From an uncultured Bacteroidota bacterium (GTDB lineage: Bacteria > Bacteroidota > Bacteroidia > Flavobacteriales > Flavobacteriaceae), in the NCBI GenBank assembly GCA_902546095.1, contig CACCIQ010000002.1, positions 1-64,000 on the forward strand: a stretch of 64,000 bases of DNA. The letters are read 5' to 3'. The notes beneath the pieces were generated by a model that was given only the letters and a program-made list of their open reading frames with translations, had not been told where the DNA came from and did not search any database. Below, in pieces: positions 28,178-36,724 of this stretch; position 1 is the first letter of the stretch; every line of letters begins with the position of its first letter. A program made the position numbers and the translations under genes.

Positions 28178-28230
28178 GATATTTCTTTTTATATTTATTA
28201 AAATCACTTAAACATCATTATTACTAAACT
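28178..28230. promoter_or_regulatory. Divergent promoter region of the sugar-catabolic island
   Basis: The 53 bp between the sulfatase (minus) and the first beta-helix gene (plus) must hold both promoters. I see no exact TAnnTTTG here, only near-matches such as TAGTTTAG on the minus strand, and no palindrome. This may mean regulator-dependent, weak core promoters. No regulator gene is visible in the island. Confidence 0.4.
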
Positions 28231-30006
28231 ATGAAAAAGAAAATTTTTTTACTAATTATATCAATGTTTGTTATTGCATGTTCGTCAGATTCTGGTGGAG
28301 ACTCTGGTGGTTCAGGTAATGGAGGTGGAAACAACAATGGAGGAGGTAATAATAATGGAGGTGGAAGTAATTCAGGAACTACTGACACTACAGATCCAAA
28401 TGATTTTGATTCGACAATATCTCCTGGAGATACAACTTATTTCATAAGTTATAATTCTGGAAATGATAATAATGATGGTAAAAGTGAAGATAAGGCTTTC
28501 AAAAATCTTGGTAAAGTAAATAGTATAACATTCAAGCCTGGAGATAAGTTAAGGTTTAAATCAGGTGAAACGTGGAAAGGTTATTTTAAGTTAAGAGGTT
28601 CTGGATCTCAAGATAAGCCTATTGTAATTGAAAGCTACTCAAGTGGAAATAAACCTAAAATTGATGGTAACGGATATCAAGCAGCTGTTTTTATTGAAAA
28701 TCAAGAATATGTTAATATTAGTGGTTTAGATTTGACAAATGAGGCATCTCATAAAAACAGTAACGGTTCAGTTAAATTAATGAATCAATCAAGCAGATCA
28801 GGTGAAGATGAAAGATTTGGACTATTAGTTTTAAGACACGGATCTTCAAATATTAACGATATAAAGCTTGACGACATTAAAATTTCAGAGATATACCCAA
28901 CACCATCAAATTCTGACAATAATCATCAAGGATATGGAATTAGATTTGAATCACTTAATGATGATAGTGTTTTAAATTACTATGATGGAATTCAGATTGA
29001 AAACTTAGATATTTCCAATACAGGTCATTATGGAATTCACCTAGTAAATAGGATGTCTGGTGCTCAGCCGGATTATTACCACAGAAATATTGTTATCAAG
29101 GACAGTAAATTCAATAATACAGGAGGTTCAGGAATTGTATTGGCAAGATGTAAAGATGTACTAGTTGAAAATTCTGAATTTAAGGGATCTGGTTCCGGAA
29201 ATGATAGTAGAATGTGGAATAGAGGAAGTAGTTTATGGACTTACACTTGTAATGATACAGTAATTCAAAATAATTTATTTGAAGATGTTTATGGTCCTGC
29301 AGACTCTTATGGAGCACATATCGACTGGGGATGTGAAAGGGTTGTGATTCAATACAATCTAAGTAAGAATAATTACGGAGGATTTGCTGAAATATTGGGT
29401 GAAAATATCATGTGTGGATACAGGTATAACATTAGTATTGGTGATGGAGGAAGAACAAATACCAATACTGGAAAGACTTTTTGGGTTTCTGACTATGCTG
29501 GAAGTAATACTAGAAGAATAGGATCTAAGGATAATTTCATTTACAATAACACTGTTTTTATTCCAAGTCAAAATCCATCTAATAATAATGCTCCATTTGA
29601 TCACTTGGAGATATTTATTAGACCAAATACAAAAGAGACATATATATACAATAATCTAATTTATATAAGTGATAAAGCTAAATTGAAAATTGACACAAGA
29701 AATGATGGAACTATGAATGATTGGAAAAATAACTTATTTTTTGGAAATTTAGTGATAGATGGTTCATCAGATTATGAGCATAACGGAACAGAATTGTTTA
29801 CAAATCCAATGCTTGTGAATCCCGGAGGAACAACAGCAAACGATTATAAATTACAATCAACAAGCCCAGCCTTAGGAACAGGTTATATTATTAACGGAAG
29901 TGATAATGTTAAAAACTACATACAGAATAATGGCGGTAGAGATTACTTTGGAAACTCTGTCAGCTCCAATTCAAAACCTAATATTGGTGCATATAACGGA
30001 AATTAG
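28231..30006 (+). CDS. Surface lipoprotein with right-handed parallel beta-helix (paralogue 1)
   Basis: This is a 591-aa exported lipoprotein. The signal is MKKKIFLLIISMFVIACSSD, with lipidated Cys17. A Gly/Asn-rich flexible linker (about 22-50) follows, as in proteins displayed on the cell surface. The body reads YFISYNSGNDNNDGKSEDKA, then KPGDKLRFKSGETW, and a run of beta-helix coils. Coils near the middle hold RGSSLWT (331-337), GPADS (355-359), HID (363-365) and a FAEILG segment, all conserved in the next gene. Parallel beta-helix folds occur in polysaccharide lyases (PL6) and in hydrolases (GH28, GH82, GH110). I cannot assign a family, but the fold, the lipid anchor and the neighbourhood point to a polysaccharide-active enzyme. 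Confidence 0.85.
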   Translation: MKKKIFLLIISMFVIACSSDSGGDSGGSGNGGGNNNGGGNNNGGGSNSGTTDTTDPNDFDSTISPGDTTYFISYNSGNDNNDGKSEDKAFKNLGKVNSITFKPGDKLRFKSGETWKGYFKLRGSGSQDKPIVIESYSSGNKPKIDGNGYQAAVFIENQEYVNISGLDLTNEASHKNSNGSVKLMNQSSRSGEDERFGLLVLRHGSSNINDIKLDDIKISEIYPTPSNSDNNHQGYGIRFESLNDDSVLNYYDGIQIENLDISNTGHYGIHLVNRMSGAQPDYYHRNIVIKDSKFNNTGGSGIVLARCKDVLVENSEFKGSGSGNDSRMWNRGSSLWTYTCNDTVIQNNLFEDVYGPADSYGAHIDWGCERVVIQYNLSKNNYGGFAEILGENIMCGYRYNISIGDGGRTNTNTGKTFWVSDYAGSNTRRIGSKDNFIYNNTVFIPSQNPSNNNAPFDHLEIFIRPNTKETYIYNNLIYISDKAKLKIDTRNDGTMNDWKNNLFFGNLVIDGSSDYEHNGTELFTNPMLVNPGGTTANDYKLQSTSPALGTGYIINGSDNVKNYIQNNGGRDYFGNSVSSNSKPNIGAYNGN

Positions 30007-31560
30007 ATGTATAAAGCTCTAATTTTATCTATTGTAATTACCTTTTTATCATGTAATCAGGTTCAGTATGGTGAAAAAAATGAAATAGGTCATTCCTACT
30101 ATTTTAATTCTATTTCGGGAGATGATTCAAACCTTGGAACCAAAGAAAAACCATTAAAAAGTCTAGATTATATTGAAAAAATTAACCTAAAAGAAGGTGA
30201 TAAAATTTTATTAGCCAATGGTTCAACTTTTACAAATACAATTAATTTGATTAATAAAAATGGAATTGAAGTTTCAAATTATATGGCTGATAAAAATACT
30301 AAAATACCAATCATTAATTCAGAAGGTAAAATAGCTGCTGTTTTTGTTGAAAATTCATCAAATATAACAATCAATAATATTGAAATAACTGCAAATGGTG
30401 GAGGTCCAAATAAATCTTTTCATAATAAAACAAAAACCGACTTAAGAACTGGAATTTTATATTTAGTAACTGATAATGAGATTTACAATAACCTATATAT
30501 ATCAGACCTAAAAATTCGAGATATTTTTTTTGAGAATCCTGGATATATTAGAAGTGAAAAAGAAGTTCGAACACCAAATGGAACTAAGAGTTACGGATGG
30601 GGTATAAGGATTGTTAATCTTTCCGATGAGGGTAATCTTGTAAATATTAAAATTGAAAACTCTTCATTTATTAACATATCCCATACTGCAATCCGTTTTA
30701 AAGGTTTAAGAGAAAAACAATTCAATAATATTGAAATTCTTAATAATATTGTTTTGAGATCTGGTGGACCTGGAATGGTTTTTAACTCTACAAAAAACCT
30801 ACATGCTAACGGAAATGACATAAATTATTCAGGGTCTTTTGATGATACTAGAAAATGGGGAAGGGGAAGTGGACTTTGGACTTGGGGAAGTTCATTTGCA
30901 ATAATATCAAACAATAAATTTCAAAATGCGAATGGACCTGCAGATTCAGCAGGATGTCATATAGATTTTAATTGTAATGATATTATAGTTGAAAATAATT
31001 TAAGTAAAAATAATGCAGGAGGTTTTATAGAGATTTTAGGAAATAATTATAATTGTGCTTATCGAAACAACGTTAGTATAAATGATGGTCACCGTGTCAA
31101 GGGAAAAAAGGGTGCTTTCCAAGAAGGAAAAACTTTTTGGTTAAGTGGTTATATTGGTAGAGGAAAGGAAAGAAATGGTCCATTTAATTCTTATATATAC
31201 GGAAATAAAGTGTACGTAGGAAAAGATATCATTCCAAAAATTGCTGTTGATAAAGCAGCCAGAGGAGTTTTTGTAGCTAATAATATTTTTTATTTTGAAA
31301 ATGACCCAGTAATGGTTTTAGGAGATCAATACAAGCCAGATGTTGGGGGCGGTTCTCAAATTAAAAATGTTTTTTTTGAAAATAACATCTTTAAAAAAAA
31401 TCATTGGCCTAAAGATGTTTTAATTCAACCAATAAATAATATATATTATCCTGGTGCAGTTAAAGTTGATGATATTATTAAGGGTTTTAATTTTTTTGAA
31501 AAAGAAATAGAAATAAATTACCTTGAAGCAGATTCAAAAGGTCTATGGCAAGGCTTTTAA
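30007..31560 (+). CDS. Lipoprotein with right-handed parallel beta-helix (paralogue 2)
   Basis: This 517-aa lipoprotein (signal MYKALILSIVITFLSC, Cys16) is a diverged tandem copy of the preceding gene, starting directly after its stop codon. It lacks the Gly/Asn linker. Conserved positions include RGSGLWT (286-292), NGPADS, HID (318-320), NLSKNNAGGF, the EILG segment, a YR.N.S pattern and GKTFW. The preserved Asp, His and Glu residues in the same coils suggest a common active site. It may be periplasmic-facing while the first copy is surface-exposed, giving two steps on one polymer. Its 3' end is 4 bp before the next gene. Fold assignment is firm, activity unknown. Confidence 0.85.
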   Translation: MYKALILSIVITFLSCNQVQYGEKNEIGHSYYFNSISGDDSNLGTKEKPLKSLDYIEKINLKEGDKILLANGSTFTNTINLINKNGIEVSNYMADKNTKIPIINSEGKIAAVFVENSSNITINNIEITANGGGPNKSFHNKTKTDLRTGILYLVTDNEIYNNLYISDLKIRDIFFENPGYIRSEKEVRTPNGTKSYGWGIRIVNLSDEGNLVNIKIENSSFINISHTAIRFKGLREKQFNNIEILNNIVLRSGGPGMVFNSTKNLHANGNDINYSGSFDDTRKWGRGSGLWTWGSSFAIISNNKFQNANGPADSAGCHIDFNCNDIIVENNLSKNNAGGFIEILGNNYNCAYRNNVSINDGHRVKGKKGAFQEGKTFWLSGYIGRGKERNGPFNSYIYGNKVYVGKDIIPKIAVDKAARGVFVANNIFYFENDPVMVLGDQYKPDVGGGSQIKNVFFENNIFKKNHWPKDVLIQPINNIYYPGAVKVDDIIKGFNFFEKEIEINYLEADSKGLWQGF

Positions 31561-31564
31561 GCTT

Positions 31565-32692
31565 ATGAAAATAGTAAAGATCATACCATATGTTTTAAAT
31601 GAAAATTTAGAGAAAGAATTTTTCTTTTCACAGTGGGAGTATAGCAATCGAAAAATATGTATTGTCAAAGTTATATGTGATAATGGATTAGTTGGATGGG
31701 GTGAAGCATACGGGCCTGCACCAGTTGTAAAAGAGAGTATTAATTATATCAAACAAAATATAATTGGTATGAGTCCTCTGGAATCTGATGTTATTTGGTC
31801 AACATTATTTAGAAGAGTTCATGACTATGGACGATCTGGCGTATTTCTTTCAGCAATAAGTGCAATTGATGTTGCCTTATGGGATATAAAGGGAAAATAT
31901 CACAAGCAGCCAATTTCAACTCTTTTAGGAGGTTCACATAGAGATAAAATTAGACCATATGCTACTGGCCTTTATTTTTCCAAATCAAAAACACTCACAG
32001 AAGAATTGTGCGAAGAAGCATTAGGATATGTAAAAGATGGTTTTAAATCAATCAAGATGAAAGTTGGTCTAAACCTAAAAGATGATTTTAAAAATGTTAA
32101 AGAGGTTAGAAATGCAATTGGTTATGATATTGAATTAATGATTGACGCAAATCATGCATATTCATATGATGAGGCTTTACAATTATCAAAAAAATTAGAA
32201 AGCTTTGATATTAAGTGGTTTGAAGAGCCACTTTCACCTGAATTTTATGATCAGTATTCTGATTTTAAAGCAAAATCATCAATTCCAGTCGCAGCAGGTG
32301 AGTGTGAATATCTTAGATATGGATTTCAAAAACTATTGGATAAAAATTGTATTGATTTTTTGCAAATGGATATATGCTCATGTGGAGGTTTAACTGAGGC
32401 AAAGCGGATAACAGCATTATCCTCTACAAAAGGTGTAAAGGTTATCCCTCATACCTGGGGCTCAGGAATTGCATTCTTTACAGCTATTAACTTTATATCT
32501 AATCTTGAACCAATCCCAGGAAGATTGTATCAAGAGGACGCCTATATTGAGTATGACAGAACAGAAAATAAAATAAGAGAAAATATAATTAAAAATAATA
32601 TTGTAATGAAAGATGGTTATATTGAAGTTAATACTAAACCAGGTTTAGGAATTGATGTTGATGAAACCTATCTAAACAAAGTAAAAATCTAA
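31565..32692 (+). CDS. Enolase-superfamily cycloisomerase/dehydratase (mandelate racemase subgroup)
   Basis: This should remove an alpha-proton from a sugar acid to yield a 2-keto-3-deoxy acid. From the ATG at 31565 (375 aa; an upstream in-frame ATG at 31523 lies inside the previous gene) the catalytic set is Lys164 and Lys166 (KMK), Asp194 and Asn196 (DANHAY), Glu220 (WFEEP), Glu246 (GECEY), Asp269 and His296 (PHTWGSG), the Asp-His dyad of the mandelate racemase subgroup. From recollection, the VGWGE, SAIDVALWDIKGK, DANHAY and HTWGSG blocks resemble D-galactarolactone cycloisomerase, a group that also includes 3,6-anhydrogalactonate cycloisomerases. Neighbouring ALDH, KDG kinase and KDPG aldolase fit the latter. 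The substrate remains inferred. Confidence 0.85.
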   Translation: MKIVKIIPYVLNENLEKEFFFSQWEYSNRKICIVKVICDNGLVGWGEAYGPAPVVKESINYIKQNIIGMSPLESDVIWSTLFRRVHDYGRSGVFLSAISAIDVALWDIKGKYHKQPISTLLGGSHRDKIRPYATGLYFSKSKTLTEELCEEALGYVKDGFKSIKMKVGLNLKDDFKNVKEVRNAIGYDIELMIDANHAYSYDEALQLSKKLESFDIKWFEEPLSPEFYDQYSDFKAKSSIPVAAGECEYLRYGFQKLLDKNCIDFLQMDICSCGGLTEAKRITALSSTKGVKVIPHTWGSGIAFFTAINFISNLEPIPGRLYQEDAYIEYDRTENKIRENIIKNNIVMKDGYIEVNTKPGLGIDVDETYLNKVKI

Positions 32693-32694
32693 AT

Positions 32695-34128
32695 ATGGAA
32701 TTTGGAAATCTTCAAATGTACATTGATGGTGATATGAAATCATCAGTTGATAATCTCACAAAAGATATTTATAGCCCTTTGAATGGACAGAAAATTGCTT
32801 CTTTGGCTTGGGGTAACCAAAAAGATTCTCTCATAGCCTTGGAATCTGCCTCAAAAGGGTTTAAAGTCTGGTCGAAACTACCTTTAACCAAGAGGAAAGA
32901 ATGGATGTATATGCTTAGAGAAAAAATTCTGGAAAACGAAGTCTTACTGAGAAAAGCAATTTCATATGAAATGGGTAAACCATATTCAGCTACAGCTGAG
33001 GATATTGAATCCATTACCAATAGTTTAGAATATTATGCTGATGTAATTGATGATTTTGTTAAAACTGAGAGGATAGCTGTAAACGATGAGACTCACAATC
33101 ACAAACTAGTATATAAACCTATTGGGGTAGTTGTAGCTTATTTAGCTTGGAACTTTCCCCTACTTAATGCCGGATTTAAAATTGGACCAGCTTTGGCCTC
33201 TGGATGTAGTCTTATACTAAAACCCTCAGAATTATCTCCAATATCTTTATATATCATAGGGACTCTTTTAAAAGAAATTAATTTTCCAAAAGGTGTAATT
33301 AATATTATATGTGGAGAGCCAACTGAAGTTGCTCAAACTCTTTCTAAAAGTACAATACCAAATCTAATAACAATGATCGGCTCTACAGAAACAGCCAAAA
33401 AAGTTATTTCTGACTCCTCAACATCAATTAAAAAATATAGCATGGAATTAGGCGGAAATGCTCCATTTATTGTTTTTGATGATGCTGATCTTGACAATGC
33501 AATTAATATAGGTTCAGCTATAAAGTTTGGTAACTGTGGGCAAATCTGTGTTGCTGCTAATCGATTTTTTGTTCATGAAAAAGTATATGGTAAGTTTTTA
33601 GATGGTTTAATTGAAAAAGCAAAAAATTTAAAAATCGGATATTCTGAAGATTTAGATTTTGAAATCGGACCATTAATTTCTAAAAAATCAAGGGATAGAA
33701 TAACTAATTTAATTAAAGATACTATTGATTCTGGTGGGAATTTAGAATATGGAGGAGGTATTCCTGAAATGAGTGGTAATTGGTTTGAACCAACAGTCAT
33801 CTCAGGAATTAATGAATCAATGTCTATCTTTCGTGAGGAGATTTTTGGACCAGTAGCAAGTATAATTAAATTTAAATATGACGACGAGGTTTTAAATAAG
33901 GCTAATAAAACCCAATATGGACTTGCTTCATATTTATTTACTAAAGACAAAAAAAGAATTGATAAGTTTGTAGATGAGCTTGATTTTGGCGAAATTCATG
34001 TAAATGGGATTAAGTATGATATATACCTTCCTCACGGTGGAATAAAACAGAGTGGAATTGGACATGATTGCTCAGAATTGGCATTAGAGGACTACTTAAT
34101 CAAAAAAAGAATCAGTATTGCTAAATAA
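32695..34128 (+). CDS. Aldehyde dehydrogenase (candidate anhydrogalactose or sugar dehydrogenase)
   Basis: This 477-aa member of the ALDH superfamily oxidises an aldehyde to an acid with NAD(P)+. Key residues are Asn153 (AWNFPL), Glu251 (MELGGNAP) and catalytic Cys285 (GQICVAANR). KPSELSP binds the cofactor phosphate. It starts 2 bp after the cycloisomerase gene. In the 3,6-anhydrogalactose route an ALDH-family dehydrogenase produces the acid used by the cycloisomerase, and this gene order fits. Succinate-semialdehyde or lactaldehyde dehydrogenase are alternatives, since family resemblance alone cannot fix the substrate. Confidence 0.88.
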   Translation: MEFGNLQMYIDGDMKSSVDNLTKDIYSPLNGQKIASLAWGNQKDSLIALESASKGFKVWSKLPLTKRKEWMYMLREKILENEVLLRKAISYEMGKPYSATAEDIESITNSLEYYADVIDDFVKTERIAVNDETHNHKLVYKPIGVVVAYLAWNFPLLNAGFKIGPALASGCSLILKPSELSPISLYIIGTLLKEINFPKGVINIICGEPTEVAQTLSKSTIPNLITMIGSTETAKKVISDSSTSIKKYSMELGGNAPFIVFDDADLDNAINIGSAIKFGNCGQICVAANRFFVHEKVYGKFLDGLIEKAKNLKIGYSEDLDFEIGPLISKKSRDRITNLIKDTIDSGGNLEYGGGIPEMSGNWFEPTVISGINESMSIFREEIFGPVASIIKFKYDDEVLNKANKTQYGLASYLFTKDKKRIDKFVDELDFGEIHVNGIKYDIYLPHGGIKQSGIGHDCSELALEDYLIKKRISIAK

Positions 34129-34134
34129 TTTATT

Positions 34135-35136
34135 ATGGAACTATTTTTACCTTTTTTACTGTTAATTTTTGCTAGTTTTTTTCAAGGAACCTTTGGATTA
34201 GGCATGAAGTATATGAATCCTATGTCCTGGGAATCGTGGTGGGTTGTTCATGTTTTGGTTGCAATGATTTTATTTCCAATGATATGGGCAATTGTAGCAA
34301 TCCCAGATCTTTTTGAAATTATCTCAAATTCACCTAATGATGCCATTTATTTAGCAATGTTATTTGGGTTCCTATGGGGAATTGGCGGTATTATGTTTGG
34401 AGTTAGTGTTCCCTATATTGGATTATCATTAACAATGGGTATTGTCATGGGTTTAGCTGGTTCAGCTGGAAGTCTAATTCCTTTGTTTCAAATTGAAAAC
34501 GCTACTTCTCAGCCCTCATTTCCTTATATAATTGCTGGTTTATTAATTTCCTTAATTGGTGTTGCTATTACCGCAAAAGCAGGAATTGAAAGAGATAAAC
34601 TTTTAAGCAGTGATAATAAGTCAAGCAATATTGTAAAAGGGATTTTAATAGCAGTTACTTGTGGATTATTATCATCACTCTTAAATGTAGGATTTGCTAA
34701 TGCTGCACCAATTGCTGAGAAGGCACAAGAATATGGTGTTATTGCCAGAAACTCAAGTTTAGCTGCATGGGTAGTTGTTCTCTTGGGCGCATTTATGATG
34801 AATTTTGGTTATGCAATATTTTTATTAATAAAGAATAATTCTTGGAACACATTTTCACTAAAAAATGCTAAGAATGCATATAAGTGGTCATTTATTGCAG
34901 GCTTCTGCTGGTTTGCTGCTCTTGGAGTTTATGGACAAGGAGCTGCATTACTTGGCGAAATAGGTCCTGTTATTGGATGGCCAATCTTATTAGGTTTATC
35001 ACTTATTATAAGTAATTACTGGGCATACAGAGCAGGAGAATGGAAAAATGCAAGTAAACCATTCAACAAACTGCTTTTAGGTTTACTAGTTCTTATTATA
35101 TCTGCTGTTGTATTAGGTCTTGGCAATTCTGTATAA
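34135..35136 (+). CDS. RhaT-like sugar/proton symporter
   Basis: This 333-aa inner-membrane protein has about ten transmembrane helices and resembles the L-rhamnose/H+ symporter family (GTFGLGMKYMNPMSWESWW at about 20-38, and a LVGW-like pattern in IGPVIGWPILLGL near the C-terminus). It probably imports the monosaccharide released in the periplasm. In this locus the substrate may be an anhydro- or deoxy-sugar rather than rhamnose, because no rhamnose isomerase or rhamnulokinase is present. It lies between the ALDH and the kinase, 6 bp and 0 bp from each, within the same operon. Confidence 0.86.
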   Translation: MELFLPFLLLIFASFFQGTFGLGMKYMNPMSWESWWVVHVLVAMILFPMIWAIVAIPDLFEIISNSPNDAIYLAMLFGFLWGIGGIMFGVSVPYIGLSLTMGIVMGLAGSAGSLIPLFQIENATSQPSFPYIIAGLLISLIGVAITAKAGIERDKLLSSDNKSSNIVKGILIAVTCGLLSSLLNVGFANAAPIAEKAQEYGVIARNSSLAAWVVVLLGAFMMNFGYAIFLLIKNNSWNTFSLKNAKNAYKWSFIAGFCWFAALGVYGQGAALLGEIGPVIGWPILLGLSLIISNYWAYRAGEWKNASKPFNKLLLGLLVLIISAVVLGLGNSV

Positions 35137-36123
35137 ATGACAAATATTCTCGGATATGGTGAATTAATGCTTAGACATACTCCGATGGATAGTCCCTTAA
35201 AAGGAAATATATCAAAAGAGTTTAAAACTAATTTTGGTGGATCAGAATCAAATTCATTATGTTTCTTAGCTAGTAAAGGACATAGTTGCACATTTTTATC
35301 TGCCTTTCCTAAAAATGATCTTGGTTTAAAATCAATAAAGTTTCTTGAAAATAATAATGTAAAACCAAAAATAATTTTTGATGATAATAAATTGGGAGTT
35401 TATTATACAATTCCAGGCAAGAATAATAATTTATCAAAAATTATATATGAAAGAAAGGACTCTAGTTTTTCTAAGTGGATATTGAATGAATCATTCATTA
35501 ATGAAATTATCAAGGATGTTTCTTATATAATTATTTCTGGAATAAGTCCTGCCCTTTCAAGGATATGTTATGATAATATTTTTAAAATAATTGATATTTC
35601 TAAAAGTAAAGGTGTAAAAATTATATATGACATTAATTACAGAGAAAAACTGTGGTCATTAAATGATTGTAAGAATTGTAATTTACAAATCCTGAAGCAT
35701 GTTGATTTCTTGTTTACCAATGCAAAAACCTTGTCTAGAGTTTTTAACTATAAATTTAATTATAAAAATGATGAGTTCTTCTCTGAAACTGAGGATGCTA
35801 TAAATTTTGTAAATAATAAATTTAATATTCCATTTATAGGAATGACTGTCAGATTTAAAGATATGTTGGCAGGTGCGCTATTTAATCTTGGAAATATTAG
35901 TTTAAGTAAAAGCTACTTGGTCAATCAAGTTGATAGGATTGGAGCTGGCGATGTTTTTTTAGCTGCAACTATGAATGGTTTTTTTAATAACTGGGATGAT
36001 CAAAAAATTATTTCATATTCAACATCTGCCTTTGCTATATCACACACATTATTTGGAGATGTAAACTCAATTAGTGATAGTGAAATTGAAAACTTTAAAA
36101 TTAATTCATTAAAAAGTGATTAA
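35137..36123 (+). CDS. PfkB family sugar kinase, probable 2-keto-3-deoxygluconate/galactonate kinase
   Basis: This 328-aa ribokinase-type enzyme is likely to phosphorylate 2-keto-3-deoxy-gluconate or -galactonate. NFGGSESNSLCFLASKGH (about 31-48) forms the sugar-binding part. The catalytic and anion-hole motif is DRIGAGDVF, with Asp272. It directly follows the transporter stop codon and overlaps the aldolase gene by 8 nt (GTGATTAA), so kinase and aldolase are coupled and presumably act in sequence. Substrate is inferred from that partner. Confidence 0.88.
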   Translation: MTNILGYGELMLRHTPMDSPLKGNISKEFKTNFGGSESNSLCFLASKGHSCTFLSAFPKNDLGLKSIKFLENNNVKPKIIFDDNKLGVYYTIPGKNNNLSKIIYERKDSSFSKWILNESFINEIIKDVSYIIISGISPALSRICYDNIFKIIDISKSKGVKIIYDINYREKLWSLNDCKNCNLQILKHVDFLFTNAKTLSRVFNYKFNYKNDEFFSETEDAINFVNNKFNIPFIGMTVRFKDMLAGALFNLGNISLSKSYLVNQVDRIGAGDVFLAATMNGFFNNWDDQKIISYSTSAFAISHTLFGDVNSISDSEIENFKINSLKSD

Positions 36124-36724
36124 GAATAGTAAAATTATCTCTGTATTAACAATCAAAGATTCAAGTAAGGCTTTGGATTTAGCAAAATGTTTATATGATT
36201 GTGGAATTGTAAATCTAGATATCAGGTTAAGAACAAGCGAATCAAGAAAAGCTATTGAGATAATAACAAATTCAAAATATAAATTTAGTATTGGAGTAGG
36301 AACAGTTTTAAGTATTGATGATTTGAATTTTGTTAAATCCTTAGGAATTAAGTTTGCATATTCACCCGTTACTGACAAAAATATTTTAGAATATTCAAAG
36401 CAAATTAATTTTAATTTTATCCCTGGGGTTACAGATATTAATGATATTAAAAATGCATTAGATTACGATTGTAAATTTTTAAAATATTATCCAGCCGAAA
36501 AATCTGGAGGGGTCGTAAATTTGGATTGTTTAATTAAGAAAAGTAAATTAAAAAATTTAAAATTTATTGCTATGGGTGGTATAAACTCAAACAATATTAT
36601 TCCTTATTTAAATCACAGTAATATTATAGGTGTAGGTTTAAGTTGGATAGCTGATGAAACTTTGGTTGAAAGTTCAAATTGGGTTGAAATAAATAAGAGA
36701 GCAAAGTTATTATTGAATTTATAG
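36116..36724 (+). CDS. 2-keto-3-deoxy-6-phosphogluconate (galactonate) aldolase
   Basis: This class I aldolase of the KDPG/KHG family splits the phosphorylated keto acid into pyruvate and glyceraldehyde-3-phosphate. The Schiff-base lysine is Lys123 in LKYYPAEKSGG. The catalytic Glu lies in LDIRLRTSES, and FIPGVTDIND supplies the phosphate/pyruvate-binding loop. The length is 202 aa with a GTG start inside the kinase 3' end. It closes the operon; the next gene is on the opposite strand and overlaps by 6 bp. Family assignment is firm; KDPG versus KDPGal preference is unknown. Confidence 0.9.
   Translation: MIKNSKIISVLTIKDSSKALDLAKCLYDCGIVNLDIRLRTSESRKAIEIITNSKYKFSIGVGTVLSIDDLNFVKSLGIKFAYSPVTDKNILEYSKQINFNFIPGVTDINDIKNALDYDCKFLKYYPAEKSGGVVNLDCLIKKSKLKNLKFIAMGGINSNNIIPYLNHSNIIGVGLSWIADETLVESSNWVEINKRAKLLLNL

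Noticed and set aside
28291..28380. Tandem GGTGGAAACAACAATGG-like repeats resembling a CRISPR or microsatellite
   Set aside because: They encode the Gly/Asn linker of the first beta-helix lipoprotein in frame; units are imperfect and too short, with no spacers.
31523..31564. Upstream start for the enolase-superfamily gene
   Set aside because: The extra 14 codons overlap the end of the beta-helix gene; the ATG at 31565 begins the conserved first strand MKIVKI.
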